From: Pristionchus mayeri
Taxonomy: Eukaryota; Nematoda; Chromadorea; Rhabditida; Neodiplogasteridae
Assembly (NCBI GenBank): GCA_036245805.1
Contig: BTRK01000005.1
Coordinates: 47,355,216 to 47,419,215, forward strand
Direction of reading: 5' to 3'
Length of the DNA: 64,000 bases
Shown here in pieces: positions 12,313-24,308 of the stretch (position 1 is its first letter; the number at the start of each line of letters is the position of its first letter). The notes under the pieces are model-generated. The model saw only the letters and a list, made by a program, of their open reading frames with translations, was not told the origin of the DNA and did no database searches. Position numbers and translations under genes: made by a program.

Positions 12313-15300
12313 ATGAGCCTCTCCTTCCACTCAGTCTGCATGGAGTTCCTCAAGCAGGTAATATATTCGATGTTGACAAATCCGCTCAATTTTTATAAAT
12401 CAATTGCATTAATATATTGTAGGTTATCTCACCTTATCGCAATATAATCGACCTAGTTGGTGATATCATAGGAATCTTCATAGTTTTGGGAACTGTGCTC
12501 ACGCAGATAATGTTCTTGCCCGAGCGCTGGTGCGGGCCCACAGAACAGGTAAGGTATTACGCATAGCGTTTCCAGTGCTCCGCAAGGGCTAATTGATAAA
12601 CTTGTACACAAAAGATTCAAAGTAGGCGATACAGCAACTGTGCTCATTCAGATACTGTTCATGCCAAGACGGAAATATGAAACTCTTGCAGAGGGTCGCA
12701 ACGACTAATTCCGAATTTTCCATTCCGATTTTTTTTCAAATTGTAAACTTTAGGAAAAGGAGGAGGACCCGGACGCCGTCTTCTTCGAGGATGAACTCAC
12801 GATATCCTGGAGCGATGAAGATGAGGAGGAAGATGAGGAGGAAGAAGACGAAGAAAACGATGAGGAAATGGAACGAAAGCTGTGGTTGATCGCCGAGCTG
12901 AGAAAGGAGAACGATGAGAGGTTTGTGACATTACAAGCAAAATAATATAGAATACACAATACAGTGAATGTTCATATGAGTGACTATCTGAGAGAATTGA
13001 CCAATTCAACCTATATGCCGTACAGCAAAAAATGAAGTGTTGATTTTAAGATGTTCCTAGGGGTAACTTTTCACGTAGAGTTCGAAAATCGAGCTTAGAA
13101 AGCCGTATCTCTAACCCATCGTTTTCTGTAGCACACCTCAACGTCGAGGTCAGTTTTTCTAACTTTTGAACGGATCATTCAAACCCCACACATGTATAGT
13201 AATTCTGAAAGAACTCGACGAGATAATCATTTTTACTGTTGGAAGTTAAAGGTAAGCTCTTCTGTGAAAAAAGTTGGAGCCGTTTGAATATTCAAAATTT
13301 ATGTCGTGAAAACACTTTCAATCCGTCGTACTTTTAACCAAGTTCATCAAATTTCCCGTAAAAAGTTACCCCAGAATGCAAATTTGGAGTCCATTTGGCG
13401 TGTCTCAATGGGATCTTCTGATTCGAGAAAGAGGCAAGTGTAACGTTTTCTCATGAAGAATGCATATTTATTTGCCGTTCCAAAGCGATTCAGACACACT
13501 CCGACGATTTTAACATTAGTATTGAATATTCAAAAATAAAGGCGTTCAAAAATGCGGAATTCGGCTTATTTATAAAAAAAATCGATTTTCATCACCTCGT
13601 GTGGTCCCATATTTCTATCAAAATAACTGTCCACTCCGAATTCCAATCCGAAAGTTATAGTGCACAATTTCAAATATTCTTCCACGTCAGACAAAATATT
13701 ACAGCAGGTGGTCATCACCAATGCTTAAGATAAGAATAAGTGGACTTGAAAACGCTACAAATAACATGACAAATTTATATTTTATTGAAAAAAGTATAAT
13801 TTTGAATGGAAATCTGTGATATTTTTGAGCTATTAAACGCATCCTACATAGAGAGACCACGAAATACTTGCGAATCCGCCAAAATCGTGAGTCACCAAAA
13901 TTCGAGTTTTCGACTCACTAGAATATCGAATTTTTCAAAACAATGTATATACAGCTTTAATCAGCACAAATCGGTGCACATAACTCTCGCAAGAATTATT
14001 CTGATCAAATACCATAGATTTGACTTCAAAATAATTATTTTCTCAACAAAATATAAATTTGTCATGTGATTTGTAGCGTTTTCAAGACCACTTATTCTTA
14101 TCTTAAGCATTGGTGATGACCACCTGCTGTAATATTTTGTCTGACACGGAACAATATTTGAAATTGTGCACTATAACTTTCGGATTGGAATTCGGAGTGG
14201 ACAGTTATTTTGCTAGAAATATGGGACCACAAGAGGTGATGAAAACCGATTTTTTTATATATAAGCCGAAATCCGCATTTTTGAACTCCTTTATTTTTGC
14301 CTATCCAATACTAATCTTAAAATCGTCGGAGTGTGTCTGAATCGCTTTGGAACGGCAATTAAATATGCATTCTTCATGAGAAAACGATACACTTGCTTCT
14401 TTCTCGAATCAGATGATCCCATTGAGACACGCCAAATGGACTCCAAATTTGCATTCTGGGGTATTTTTTTACGGGAAATTTGATGAACTTGGTTAAAAGT
14501 ACGACGGATTGAAAGTGTTTTCACGACATAAATTTTGAATATTCAAACAGCTCCAACTTTTTTCACAGAAGAGCTTGCCTTTAACTTCCAACAGTAAAAA
14601 TGCTTATCTCATCGAGTTCTATCAGAATTACTATACATGTATGGGGTTTGAATGATCCGTTCAAAAGTTAGAAAAACTGACCTCGACGTTGAGGTGTGCT
14701 ACAGAAAACGATGGGTTAGAGATACGGCTTTCTAAGCTCGATTTTCGAACTCTACGTGAAAAGTTACCCCTATGGAGATATTAAAATCGCCACTTTACTA
14801 TTCGCTGTACGGCCTCTGGTCAGTTCTCTCAGATAGTCACTCATATGAAGGAACATATCGTAACTTTTGAAAAAAATTTTTTTTTAATAATTTGAGCAAC
14901 GACATCCGCTTCTCGCGCGCCTGCCGTGCGTGCAATGATGAGCATCCGCGTGGTCGCGCCGTATTTACCGCGTGCGGACACGCTCTTTGCCGTCAGTGCG
15001 CAGATTACGTGGTTCGGATATTCGGTGACGAATGCTGGCAGTGCTGTGCTGAAGGAGGAAGTGTGCATATCTACGAAGAGGAAGAGGAGAAGCAGGAAGA
15101 AGAGGAGAAGACGGAGGAAGACGATACTGTGGACACTGATGCTAAGTCGGTCAAGGGCATAGGTCATAATTGGGGTGACCGTTTGATCGGCGACAGAGTG
15201 TGCGAAGTGAGAGACGACCAGAATAATGAATCTGGAGAGTGAATTCATCAATTTACTTTTATTTTAAAAAAAAACATTAAAAACCATTTAAATTTAGAGA

Positions 15301-16947
15301 GAAACCGTTACAGGATGTCCAGCAAACACCGATTTTCACGCTTCTGTCGCGTGTGCTTCGCGGAATCGCCGCGTCGTCGCGCCGTCTTCACCGCGTGCGG
15401 TCACATAATCTGCCGCGCGTGCGCGTGGCAACTCGCTATCGAGGTGTGAATCTCTACTAGGCTTCCCTTTGCTCAAGTTTTTATGTGCGCATTGTGTACG
15501 CTATGATCATCACAGAGCACACGAAATATGCCTGAAACACATGGTAAATAAACAAATCTAATAGAATTGAGTTGAGGCGGACGACTGGGATGGCGCGCCG
15601 CACGCGGATGACGCGTACCAGCCTCGTGAGGTGAGGGATTGTTCTGAGAGTGAGGAGGTATGGAACTCTTGCAGAGAGTCGCAACGACTAATTGCAAATT
15701 CAATTTATAGAATTTAATTATCATATAAATGTGCCGTTCAACAAAACATCGAAAAACTTACGAGTTCATTCAACAACATTGTTCAATAAGATAACCATAG
15801 TATTGAACTCTTAGGGAGAGTCGCAACGACTTATTGCGAATTTTTCACATACAATTTGGAAATTTTAGAGTGAACCGCGTGATGAGGGGGACGAATTCGG
15901 CTACTGGGAAGATCGACGTGAAGAGGATGAGGACAACTTGATCAGTGAGGGTGAAGGACATTTCGTGAGTTAATCATTGACAATTTGCACATATTTATGA
16001 AATTTGTGAATTTAATAGAACTTGCAGAGGAATGAGGAAAATGATGAATCAAACAAATCTGACGATCATCTTGGGAGGGAAGAGGAGAATGAGAAAGATA
16101 CCACAGATCAATCCGTCTATCATGAGGACAGCAAGAACGAGAATGAGGTGGACGACTGGAGGAAAAGTGAGCAATCCGACTCATTTGTAACGAGGAGAAG
16201 GGGAAATATTGGAATTTCCGCAATTATATTTCCCGCTAGTAGTGCTGGAGCAATGGTCTGACTCTCCCCACTTTGCACGCTCTCTCGCCGGTCAGAGAGA
16301 CGAGAGAGCGTGCACGACGAGGAGAGTCAGACAATTGCTATAGTACTGGCGACGTGAAATTTGGAATATAAGATGTAAATACATTTTCCACCCCATATTA
16401 TAATGTTAAAGTCGCTATCTCTACTAGTAGCAGAGATATGAAATTTCGGGAATTCTTTTCTCTTCTCTTTGACTTTTCCCTCGGCATTTTCTGAGATGGT
16501 GTGAGTAATGATAAGTTCGTAGAGTCGATATGGGCGGATGAGGAAAGTGAAGAAGATGATGGAGAAGGAGAGGAGGAAGAGGAGGAGAGTCAAGAAGAAG
16601 AAGAGGTGCAGAACAGCGCTGAGGATAGCCACAATGAGAGTGAAGATGAGGAGGAATCATCGGGGGAAGATGAACTGCAGAGTGAGAGTGAGGAAGAAGG
16701 AGATGAGAAAGGTTCTGCCTACTCTGAAGACTTCGATGAAGAAGAGGAGGAGCAAGAAGAGGGTTTAGAGAATCAATCAGATAAAGGAGAAGAACGAGTG
16801 GAAGAAATGGGTGATGAGGAGAATGAAGGAGAGGAAGAAGAAGATGATGAGGAAGAGTTCGATGGAGAATGGTGCCCTCTTCGGTGTCCACTGTGCAATA
16901 CAGAGGGAGGATTCGGACCGCTTCAGGAGGAGCAACTTCGTGGTTAA
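12313..16947 (+). CDS. RING gene A: two RING fingers, the second split by a long acidic insertion
   Basis: Nine exons: 12313-12357, 12423-12548, 12754-12920, 14897-15238, 15314-15443, 15577-15657, 15869-15964, 16028-16186, 16525-16947; about 522 residues, all phases consistent. Exon 2 encodes a hydrophobic segment (IIDLVGDIIGIFIVLGTVL), a likely membrane helix. Exon 3 is acidic and ends in KENDER, as do the equivalent exons of genes B-F. Exon 4 holds RING1 (CRAC, CGH, CRQC, CWQC). Exon 5 holds the first six ligands of RING2 (CRVC, CGH, CRAC). Exons 6-8 and most of exon 9 are Glu/Asp-rich, and only then comes CPLCNTEGGF, the usual last ligand pair. Paralogues have about 17 residues there; here about 240. 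RING proteins are commonly E3 ubiquitin ligases. Two acceptors are GAG rather than CAG, and the exact acidic exon set is the least certain part. Confidence 0.6.
12673..12716 (+). repeat. Intronic repeat unit 1 of 3
   Basis: TGAAACTCTTGCAGAGGGTC followed by GCAACGACTAATTCCGAATT. Related copies lie at about 15658-15705 and 15803-15848, each in the intron just upstream of an acidic exon of the same gene. Confidence 0.7.
12969..14849. repeat. 1.9-kb palindrome inside intron 3 of RING gene A
   Basis: The left arm starts CATATGAGTGACTATCTGAG and the right arm ends with the complement near 14849. Matching continues for about 800 bases per arm (for example AGGGGTAACTTTTCACGTAG and its complement), with a loop of about 250 bases around 13800-14040. 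The pairing is close, with scattered mismatches. Open frames inside are arm-derived. Confidence 0.85.
15658..15705 (+). repeat. Intronic repeat unit 2 of 3
   Basis: GGAACTCTTGCAGAGAGTCG then CAACGACTAATTGCAAATTC. It directly follows the proposed donor of exon 6 of RING gene A. Confidence 0.7.
15803..15848 (+). repeat. Intronic repeat unit 3 of 3
   Basis: TTGAACTCTTAGGGAGAGTC then GCAACGACTTATTGCGAATT, just before exon 7 of RING gene A. Repetition of intron plus acidic exon suggests the acidic region grew by tandem exon duplication. Confidence 0.65.
16243..16337. repeat. Hairpin family H, copy 2 (intronic)
   Basis: Palindrome within the last intron of RING gene A. The core GCACGCTCTCTCGCC pairs with GAGAGAGCGTGC; the outer arms AATGGTCTGACTCTCC and GGAGAGTCAGACAATT also pair. 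Confidence 0.75.
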
Positions 16948-17103
16948 TAGATGTTTGTGTTGTATCCGGTTAGAGAGTATTTATTTGAATTTTGAATTTG
17001 TTTTCCTATTGTAATGGCATAGGTTGCCCTAGTCGATGCCCAGTAATTGTTAAATGCGGTCGGCATAATTTATTTCTTAGTTTATTTCTCACATTTTGTG
17101 TTC

Positions 17104-17109
17104 AATAAA
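17104..17109 (+). terminator. Poly(A) signal AATAAA of RING gene A
   Basis: AATAAA 157 bases downstream of the stop codon; the only clear signal near the gene end. Confidence 0.5.
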
Positions 17110-17542
17110 CAGTTATATTGTGGTACTATTTTTATTTGTACTTTGTATAGTGGTACTATTTTTCCGATAAGAACCATGTGATGTTCTTGCATTTGGATAG
17201 TTTCAAGTATTTGGTTGACGTTATTGAGCAAAGATTTACTGCTTTACTCCTATCTAAGTACATCGATTGGAACAGGTGGATTCGAGTCGAACTTTTAGTC
17301 TGTCAGGTGTTTACAATAAATTATTTGACAAATTCCACTTGACGAGAGGTAAAGCGGTACATGCTCTCTCAAACGCTTTCTTTATTTGTATTACATATTC
17401 TTTTTTGGCATGCTGATAATGCACAAACTTAAATCGAGACATATTACCAAGTCATGCGCGAATGTTGTCTTATTCAGTTCTGAAATGCCTCAGGAAGAAA
17501 ACGTTGTTTTTCTTGCTAGCAGTATTACAAAGTTCTGGGGAA

Positions 17543-17625
17543 TCGTCTGAGTCTCTCCAAATCACACACTCTCCCATCGATCAGAGTGAGTGAGAGAGTG
17601 TGTGATATAGAGAGAGCGAGACCAC
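17543..17625. repeat. Hairpin family H, copy 3
   Basis: ATCACACACTCTCCCATCGA pairs with the downstream GAGAGAGTGTGTGAT arm. The outer arms are weaker than in other copies. Confidence 0.65.
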
Positions 17626-17790
17626 TGCTCAAAGTTCTAAATAAATAAATTCTACCAAATCGTTAATTATTGCATAGATACTCACGCTGCACACACTTAC
17701 TGCATTTGCTGGAATCATAGCCTTGTCGATCATAGAGTGGAATAAAAATAGGTGAGACTTTTCCTTTTCCATGTAACAGTGTACTGAAAC

Positions 17791-17948
17791 TAGTAGAGTT
17801 CTCTTATTGGAATCTTATTGGATTGAATTGCATCGTTTTCATATACGTTTCACCTGCAGTACATATATGAACTATATAGTGCACGTGAAACATATGTGAA
17901 CATGATGCAATTAATTCCAATAAGATTCCAATAAGATAATTCTAGTAA
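17791..17948. mobile_element. Palindromic MITE, family 1, second copy
   Basis: Begins TAGTAGAGTTCTCTTATTGG and ends CCAATAAGATAATTCTAGTA; the same ends and centre type as 4040-4186. The arms contain several mismatches. Confidence 0.75.
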
Positions 17949-18345
17949 CTACAGCGAGTACTTCCTATCCCATCGTTGAAAGACAGGGAATAATGAAGAT
18001 GATGTGCTATCGTTTTTTTGAGCTCTCTTTTTGTGTGATTTTTGTATTATTGTAGTCTATGGGTAACACGTGTTTCAGAGCTCGCAAGCTATTTTCAGCT
18101 ACTTTCAAGCTACTACTTTCAAGCTACTTTCAGCGCACAAGTCACTTCTTCTGCTGATGGAGATGCACAGCGTCTGGGTGTTCGGTATATGCGTGACAGC
18201 GCTCTACCACAATGCCAAGACGGCCTATTCTCATCTCACCACGAGGTTTAGCATTTTCAACACTCTTTCTGAAATCATCATGTTGATGCGAAGAAATCCG
18301 AATTGAGAATTGAAGGCAATACAAACAAAAAGAACCCGAAGAAAT

Positions 18346-18972
18346 GGGCACCTTGAACAATTTTATTTCTTCCGTAAATTAGATATTTCCATATTCGAAA
18401 TCTACGTGAAATTTCACTCCGGAAAATGTTGAAAAAATATCAAATATCGCAAAACAATTTTTGCTCTGTAAGGCCAAAAGCCTCGGATTTGAAGGATTTC
18501 GATCAAACAAATCTATTTTTTGAGCCAAACCTTTTAGGTTTACTTCTTATGAGCTGTAATGTAGAAATTCGGATTCTATGAGTGAAAATACGCCAGAAAA
18601 TCTATATTTCATGAGATTCTGAGATATCAACTTTTTCGACAACAAAATGGGAAAAATCGGAGAATTTGAGGTCAAAAAAGTTGATATGTCAGAAATTCAT
18701 GAGATATAGGTTTTCTGGCGTATTTTCACTCATAGATATCGGATTTCCACATTACAGCTCATAAGAAGTCAACCTAAAAATGTTTGGAGCAAAAAATCGA
18801 TTTTTTTGATCGAAATCCTTCAAATCCGACGCTTTTGGCCTTACAGAGCAAAAATTGTTTTGCGATATTTGAGAAAAGTTTAAACATTTTTCGGAGTGAA
18901 ATTTCACGTAGATTTCGAATATTTAACTATATATTTTACGGAAGAAATAAAATTTTTCAAGGTGCTGATTTT
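18346..18972. repeat. 0.63-kb palindrome
   Basis: Left arm CACCTTGAACAATTTTATTT pairs with AAATAAAATTTTTCAAGGTG at the right end. The interior pairs over about 280 bases per arm (for example GGATTTGAAGGATTTCGATC with its complement). A short stretch just upstream, about 18080-18140, is low-complexity GCTACTTTCAA repeats. Confidence 0.8.
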
Positions 18973-18989
18973 TCATGTTATTTATGCTC

Positions 18990-19325
18990 AAAAATATGAT
19001 TTTTTGATATTTTCCATAGTTCACCGTTTCCGTCCATCAAAGTCGTCAACAACAAAGTTGTTCAGCTTGCCGAGCTGGTCATTTTGGTTTTTTGAGCGAC
19101 TTGTTTACTTAACTTAGAAGCGAAATATGCTCATCCGAATTTTCGAAATTGCAAGAGCCGGCAATTAGTCAATTTTTTATTTACGGCTCTACAATTTCAA
19201 ACAAAAAGTCCTTGACCATGGATGCATCAACCCTTGAAATTGAGAGGTCATTGCAGCTGTTTGATTATTTTGTATCCCACCACATGCGATCTCTCAGAAG
19301 ACCTCTGTTATAGACAATAGACAAC
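18990..19325 (+). repeat. Dispersed repeat, copy 1
   Basis: Divergent match to 35640-35975, sharing GCGGTCATTTTG-like, TTTTCAGAGCCGGC-like and TCAGAAGACCTCTG-like blocks in the same order. It is non-coding as far as I can see. An isolated mariner-type end (TTAGGCTGATGCAAAAGTTT) lies just downstream at about 19450. Confidence 0.6.
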
Positions 19326-19663
19326 CTTCGGACATTATCATCAGCGCCTGTGAATGCACGGTGTGGCGAGGCACATCGATATTCGTTCTTTACGGTACTA
19401 TTGATATCCGTTTTTACCTTAAAATGTCCATTATTTGATTATTATGTATTAGGCTGATGCAAAAGTTTCTGACTATTTTCATATTCGGACATAACAACGT
19501 ACCCCTTAGGAATCGATCAATCAACTTCTTAGGAATCGATCAATCAACTAATGGTTTTCAACAGTTGATGTGGCCTTGGTAACACTTTATAACTAGCGAT
19601 ATACTGGGCCAATTCGGTCAATAGGGATAGCACTGTTCACAATCAAAATCTACACAATGCCCG

Positions 19664-19917
19664 ATTAAAGAAGGAGTAAATGCAAACGCGCGCCCGGTTG
19701 GAATATGTTTCACCTAGGGACGCACTCTCTTCAAGTCGAGTGCTATCTCGCCCCCTTCCCTGAGCTTTCCCTGATCTAGCTCCCAGCCAACTAGCTATAA
19801 CTCTGTTTGGAATGGAGATATCAATATGAACATTTCGGAGCTTCTTATCGTTGTGGGGTTCTAGGCAGTGCATGTGATAGCTTCAAAATTGAATTTTGAG
19901 TTTACTCCTCCTTTAAT
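19664..19917. mobile_element. TIR element, family ATTAAAGAAGGAGTAA
   Basis: The left end reads ATTAAAGAAGGAGTAAA and the right end TTTACTCCTCCTTTAAT, about 254 bases with no gene. The related element at 28948-29243 has the same termini with a different interior. Confidence 0.7.
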
Positions 19918-21769
19918 CCGAATTTTGAATTGATTATAATTCATGTGAGACTAGTGGCATCAGACAAACTAAAGCATTATTTTTAAGGACACTTATTTGG
20001 AATATTAAAGAACTTGACCAGCTGATACTGCTCACTGTACACTGATAACACTGTCGGTGTTATACACTCTACTTGCGGTAAGCAACGTCCATGGGATCCA
20101 TGACAGTATCTTTATCCGCAAAGTTGCCTCAATTGGCATCCCAGGTTAATTTCAATTCCAATCAACTTTCCGTTGATAAAACTCAAAAACTTTAATGATA
20201 TTCTGGAGTATGATGTGAGAAGTTCGCTATGCCGTTATCATTCTTTCTCAGGCATTATTTTTCTGCTGTGAGCTGGCAACAATCGTTACATTGCTGGTTT
20301 TGTTCGATTGCTGGTGATGAACTGTCGTCTTCGAGACAGCAACGACTCCCGTGGTGCTCTCTGATATGTGCGGTGCCTAAGATTGTATTAGTTAGTCATG
20401 ATCAATGCGAAATGGGCATGCGTCATTATATGCGATTGCATAACGAACGCAATTCTGTAGAAGTCTAGGTCGTATTGGAGAATGAACGATACGTGGTTTT
20501 CAAGTTTCAGAAGCGTTTACAACGACATCATCATCTCACATTGAGCAAATTATAATGTTGAAGGTACCAACTAACTGAGAATATTCGGATGCTCAAGATT
20601 CTCCTTCCAGTGATCATGTAAGGAATTTTCATTGTCTTGCATTGCATATGCGTAAAATCGTGATAATTGAGCGTAAACGCGGCATACACTTGATGATGTT
20701 ATGTTTGCCGAGCACAGTAACACATTTGTTCCCCGAAATCTTGATTTAGCGCTCACACCACATTGGTGATGTTTGCCGCGGCATGCATTGTGTTGCTGAA
20801 GATAATATTTCCATCTCCAGACATGTATCCACGCATAGAGGTTAGTGGAAAAGCTGTTTATCATATGATATTTAGTTGTTCATACACAGAAGATCGTGAA
20901 ATTATTCTCAAATTTACGATTTTAACCGACGTTCTTGCGAATAGGACCATTTCAGGAGACAATAAACATGATCCATTTCCAAGGCATTTGGATTCCGATT
21001 ATCTTTATGTTCAGACTCAGGTGATTTTCGTTTTTCTCGCAAGAATCCGAAATTCGTGAACCAGAGTCTTTTGTGGGTTAAATAAATCAAAATGAATCGT
21101 TACGGTGCCCTGCAAGAATTATCCTGGGTGTGGTAAATGGTTTGAATACCCTAGTATTGCATTTTAGAGTTTTTGCGGCTTCACACGCAGAAAGATCGAT
21201 CTATCAACACACTGAATTTTGCTGCATTGAAAGGACACTACAATACGCCATCACTCAGGGATGGTGAACCGATGTCGTGTATCATAAATGTTGGCGAAAT
21301 CAGAATGACCATCGAGATCAAGAGACTCCGAGAACATTTCCATTTCTGAGTCATTGTGAACATGATAATCGCGTTGGTATAAATGACCTCCGTGCTCCGT
21401 ACTCCCCATATTAGGGATGGCTTCGCAAGACATGTAATTCTCCCTTCTGCACGCTATCATTTATAAATTATTTATCATATCAGGCAGTAGTACTCAGATA
21501 AGAATGGGGCGATATTCTTCATAGGCTGCGCTCCACCAATGGGGTCCAATGGCTCTCCTGGCACTGTCTATACTTTTTCTGTGCTTTCTATAGAGTACTC
21601 ATAATGAAGAGGCCGTTTCTTGCAAAGAGATCCAAGCCCGATGCCTCCGCAAGTGTTCGAAGAATCGGTGTGTGCGTTGTTCAATCGCATTAGTTATACA
21701 TGCTAACGAAACGGTATCTTCATTTTACCTAATTTATAGTAGGTAAATTGGGATTCCGAGTGTGCAGGA
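19918..21769. other. No gene recognised; decayed repeats
   Basis: Several 70-98-codon open frames on both strands match nothing I recognise and have no consistent splice structure. At 21411-21445 (TTAGGGATGGCTTCGCAAGA) and about 21603-21635 lie two separated halves of a family-H hairpin, so this is an old copy broken by other sequence. Confidence 0.4.
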
Positions 21770-21852
21770 GAGTTCTCTGATTGGAATAATATTGGAATGA
21801 ATTGCATCATTTTCATATATGTTTTACGCGCACTATATATATAGTGCGCGTG
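21770..21852. mobile_element. Half copy of palindromic MITE family 1
   Basis: GAGAGTTCTCTGATTGGAAT through the central GCGCACTATATATATAGTGC. The right arm is lost after about 21852. Confidence 0.6.
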
Positions 21853-21893
21853 AAACGCGATATGGTCTTCGGGGATCCGGCCATGTCTGTCTT

Positions 21894-24021
21894 TAAAAAG
21901 GGTTCTCCTATTTGAAAATTTTTGTTATATGTTCGGCTAAGTTTCATGCCCACTAAATAAACGCACGTTCTTCAGCTATATATCACGGATCTACTGTAAA
22001 AAAATGCAGGAAATTTAGACCCTTTTGCGACAAAAAAAATTTCGGGTCGTGGATTTTGCTGAAACCAGTAGGACTGATCAAAGTGAGGATGGGGAACACG
22101 CCTATCAACTTCGTTTTTCAAAATTTGTTTTGACCTACCGCTTTTGAAGGGCGTATCTCTTTCAGTTTTTAACTTAAAGCGAGCAAATTATTTTCCAATC
22201 GGTTCGCAATACAGGGATCTACAAGTTAGTTCTCTTACAGAACACACAGAAATGTCATTTTCACGAAGATTTTCATGAAAAACGAATTTTGAGAGTACAA
22301 TATGCAAATTATCTCACTCATAACCCATTTAGGATACGATTTATATTCTTTATTCTCATTCCCCACTCGAATTAGGGTAGGTATCTATTTCATTGATCAA
22401 CTCGCGCCTCTTCATACCTCCACTCAGTAGGGAGAACCTGGACTTTTTCTAATTTTTTTTAAGTCAATGCCTTTCGGTCTGTATCTCCGCTAGAATTTAT
22501 GCAAATGAACATTTTAGTAACATCATTAGACTGCTCTCGATGTGCTCCACACTATTGACTTGGTGGTCCTAGACCGTAAACTCAACTGTTTTCGAGATAT
22601 GATGAGAAAAGAAATTCAAAATGCCGCATTGGGAAAATCGGGGATTGTAGTGGTTCTATTACACTGTTTTTTGGGACAATGGTTTTCACTAGGGTTGACC
22701 GAACGGGTCGGAATTCGGAATGCCCGATATTTAATTGAATTATCTGGCCATTCCGGATCGAGAGTGGAACAAAGAACTTTCCGAAATCGTTCCGGAACGG
22801 AACGGAACAAATCATTTTAGTGCTCGAATGGGGTGATTGGTTGCAAACAAGAGTTAATCAAAATATTGAAATGTGTTTCAGAAACATATTAAACAGAAAC
22901 ATATTATCGGACGTTCCGTCGGCCGAACGGACAACCCTAGTTTTCACGCCATATCTCCAACATTAGTTGTGGGCATATAGGCAGAAGTTCGGGATCAATT
23001 CAATTCTGGATAGCATATTACGGGAATAAATAATGAAAATGTAAAAATCTCAAAATATGACGATTATTATGTTACTTTGCTGGACCCTCCCATTTGAATA
23101 TGATCTAGCATAAGATTCTGCCCACTTGATGTGTAATACCACTCAAGTTGCTCTTTCAGAATATCACAAAATATCGGACTTTCAAAATGCGTTGGAAGCT
23201 GGGAATTAGAAAAAATTAAGATTTCGTAGAAATTTTGCTGCATCATGCTGTTGTTCACGAATGGATAGATGTAGCCATATTAAGTTTAAGGGTAATATTA
23301 AGACTAGCGAATACTTCATTGTCCACAACAATATGGCTTTCTGAGTCAATGGCTAAACATTCGGGGCTATGAAGTGTAATTCTGCTGAAATTAATCTCGC
23401 GGAATTATCTAATTAGACGCTCATCTCATTTTGGCATGACGGCACACTGATACTGAATTACATGCATGAGCATGCCCAGTTAGCATACTTTACACTAGTA
23501 TGTCTGATTAAACCCTATCTCGTTTCTCCACTTAGCGATGACCTTCTACAAATTCACTTTGAAAATCAATTGTACCAAATTGGATAGATTGCTCTATCGA
23601 CGCTAATGGTGGAGAACTGGGACACGGCTTGCTATAAAGAGTATTCATGTACCCTTATATTGCATAAGACCTTATGAGGATTGATCAACATTGGAGGTCA
23701 GGAGAAGAAAATAAGCAAATTTCTGAAAAAAGGGAGAAACTTTTGCACCAACCTGATACCTACCCTAATTTCTCTGCTCGCTGTAGGTCAAAAACTGAAA
23801 GAGATACTCCCTTCCAATCGGTAGGTCAAAATATGCATATTTTGAAAAACGAAGTTGATAGGCATGTTCCCATCCTCACGTTGATCAGTCCTAGCGGTTT
23901 CAGCAAAATCCTACTACTTTGTCACATCGGTTCCTACATTTTTACATGAGATCCATGATAGAGCCCCTGAGACAAACAGGAAAATGCAATAACAATTTTC
24001 CAATAAGAGAACCCTATTCTT
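21894..24021. mobile_element. Large foldback element, 2.1 kb, with a nested insertion
   Basis: The ends pair: AAAAAGGGTTCTCCTATTTG at the left, with its approximate complement ending near 24021. Blocks such as GATCAAAGTGAGGATGGGGA (left) and TCCTCACGTTGATCAGTCC (right) show pairing over about 600 bases per arm. The arms are too diverged to be a recent perfect palindrome. No transposase was recognised. Confidence 0.65.
22689..22941. mobile_element. Nested small TIR element
   Basis: The left terminus CTAGGGTTGACCGAACGG pairs with CCGAACGGACAACCCTAG at the right. It lies in the central spacer of the larger foldback element, so it inserted later or hitchhikes inside it. The interior is rich in TTCCGGAACGGAACGG. 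Confidence 0.65.
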
Positions 24022-24036
24022 TACACATCCCCATAG

Positions 24037-24308
24037 AAGGTAAAAAAAGAGGTACAGGTGCAGCCACGTCAAGCGATTTTACAGTGGTAAATGACTACGC
24101 TAGGTGGTGTAGTGCGGTGAGGCCGGCTACTGTTTGGACTACGTATCCCTGCTGTCCAAAGTGCTTCTAGGGAACGTTACCTTTCGCGACCGAAATCACT
24201 ACTAATTTACCGACCCCGGGGGGATAGGGGGCTTGGTCTGCCCAAGCGGGGGATCGAACTCAGGTACCTTGCATAGCGAGTACCTCACGCCACTGCGCCA
24301 CCACGCCT
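24037..24308 (-). mobile_element. tRNA-derived SINE, minus strand
   Basis: Read on the minus strand, the head (24308 downward) is GGCGTGGTGGCGCAGTGGCG, with an A-box-like TGGCGCAGTGG and a B-box GAGTTCGATCCCC. The body continues to a tail near 24040 containing ACCTCTTTTTTTACC. It is not a functional tRNA: the stems do not close properly and no cloverleaf is complete. Confidence 0.6.

Noticed and set aside
12750..13009. Poly-serine open frames opposite the acidic exon
   Set aside because: Antisense shadow of a Glu/Asp codon run in RING gene A.
15240..15242. TGA as the end of a single-RING gene
   Set aside because: A donor one base earlier joins in frame to the next RING exon exactly as in paralogues; kept only as an alternative isoform.
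14841..15251. Minus-strand 136-codon frame over the RING1 exon
   Set aside because: Antisense of a clear RING exon; the plus-strand frame has the zinc ligands and matching splice phases.
16424..16891. Minus-strand 155-codon Leu/His/Pro frame
   Set aside because: Antisense of the acidic exon 9 of RING gene A.
20229..21460. Several 70-98-codon frames on both strands
   Set aside because: No recognisable motif, no coherent exon chain, and decayed repeat fragments nearby.
24237..24307. Functional tRNA gene on the minus strand
   Set aside because: Boxes are present but the cloverleaf does not close and SINE body sequence follows.
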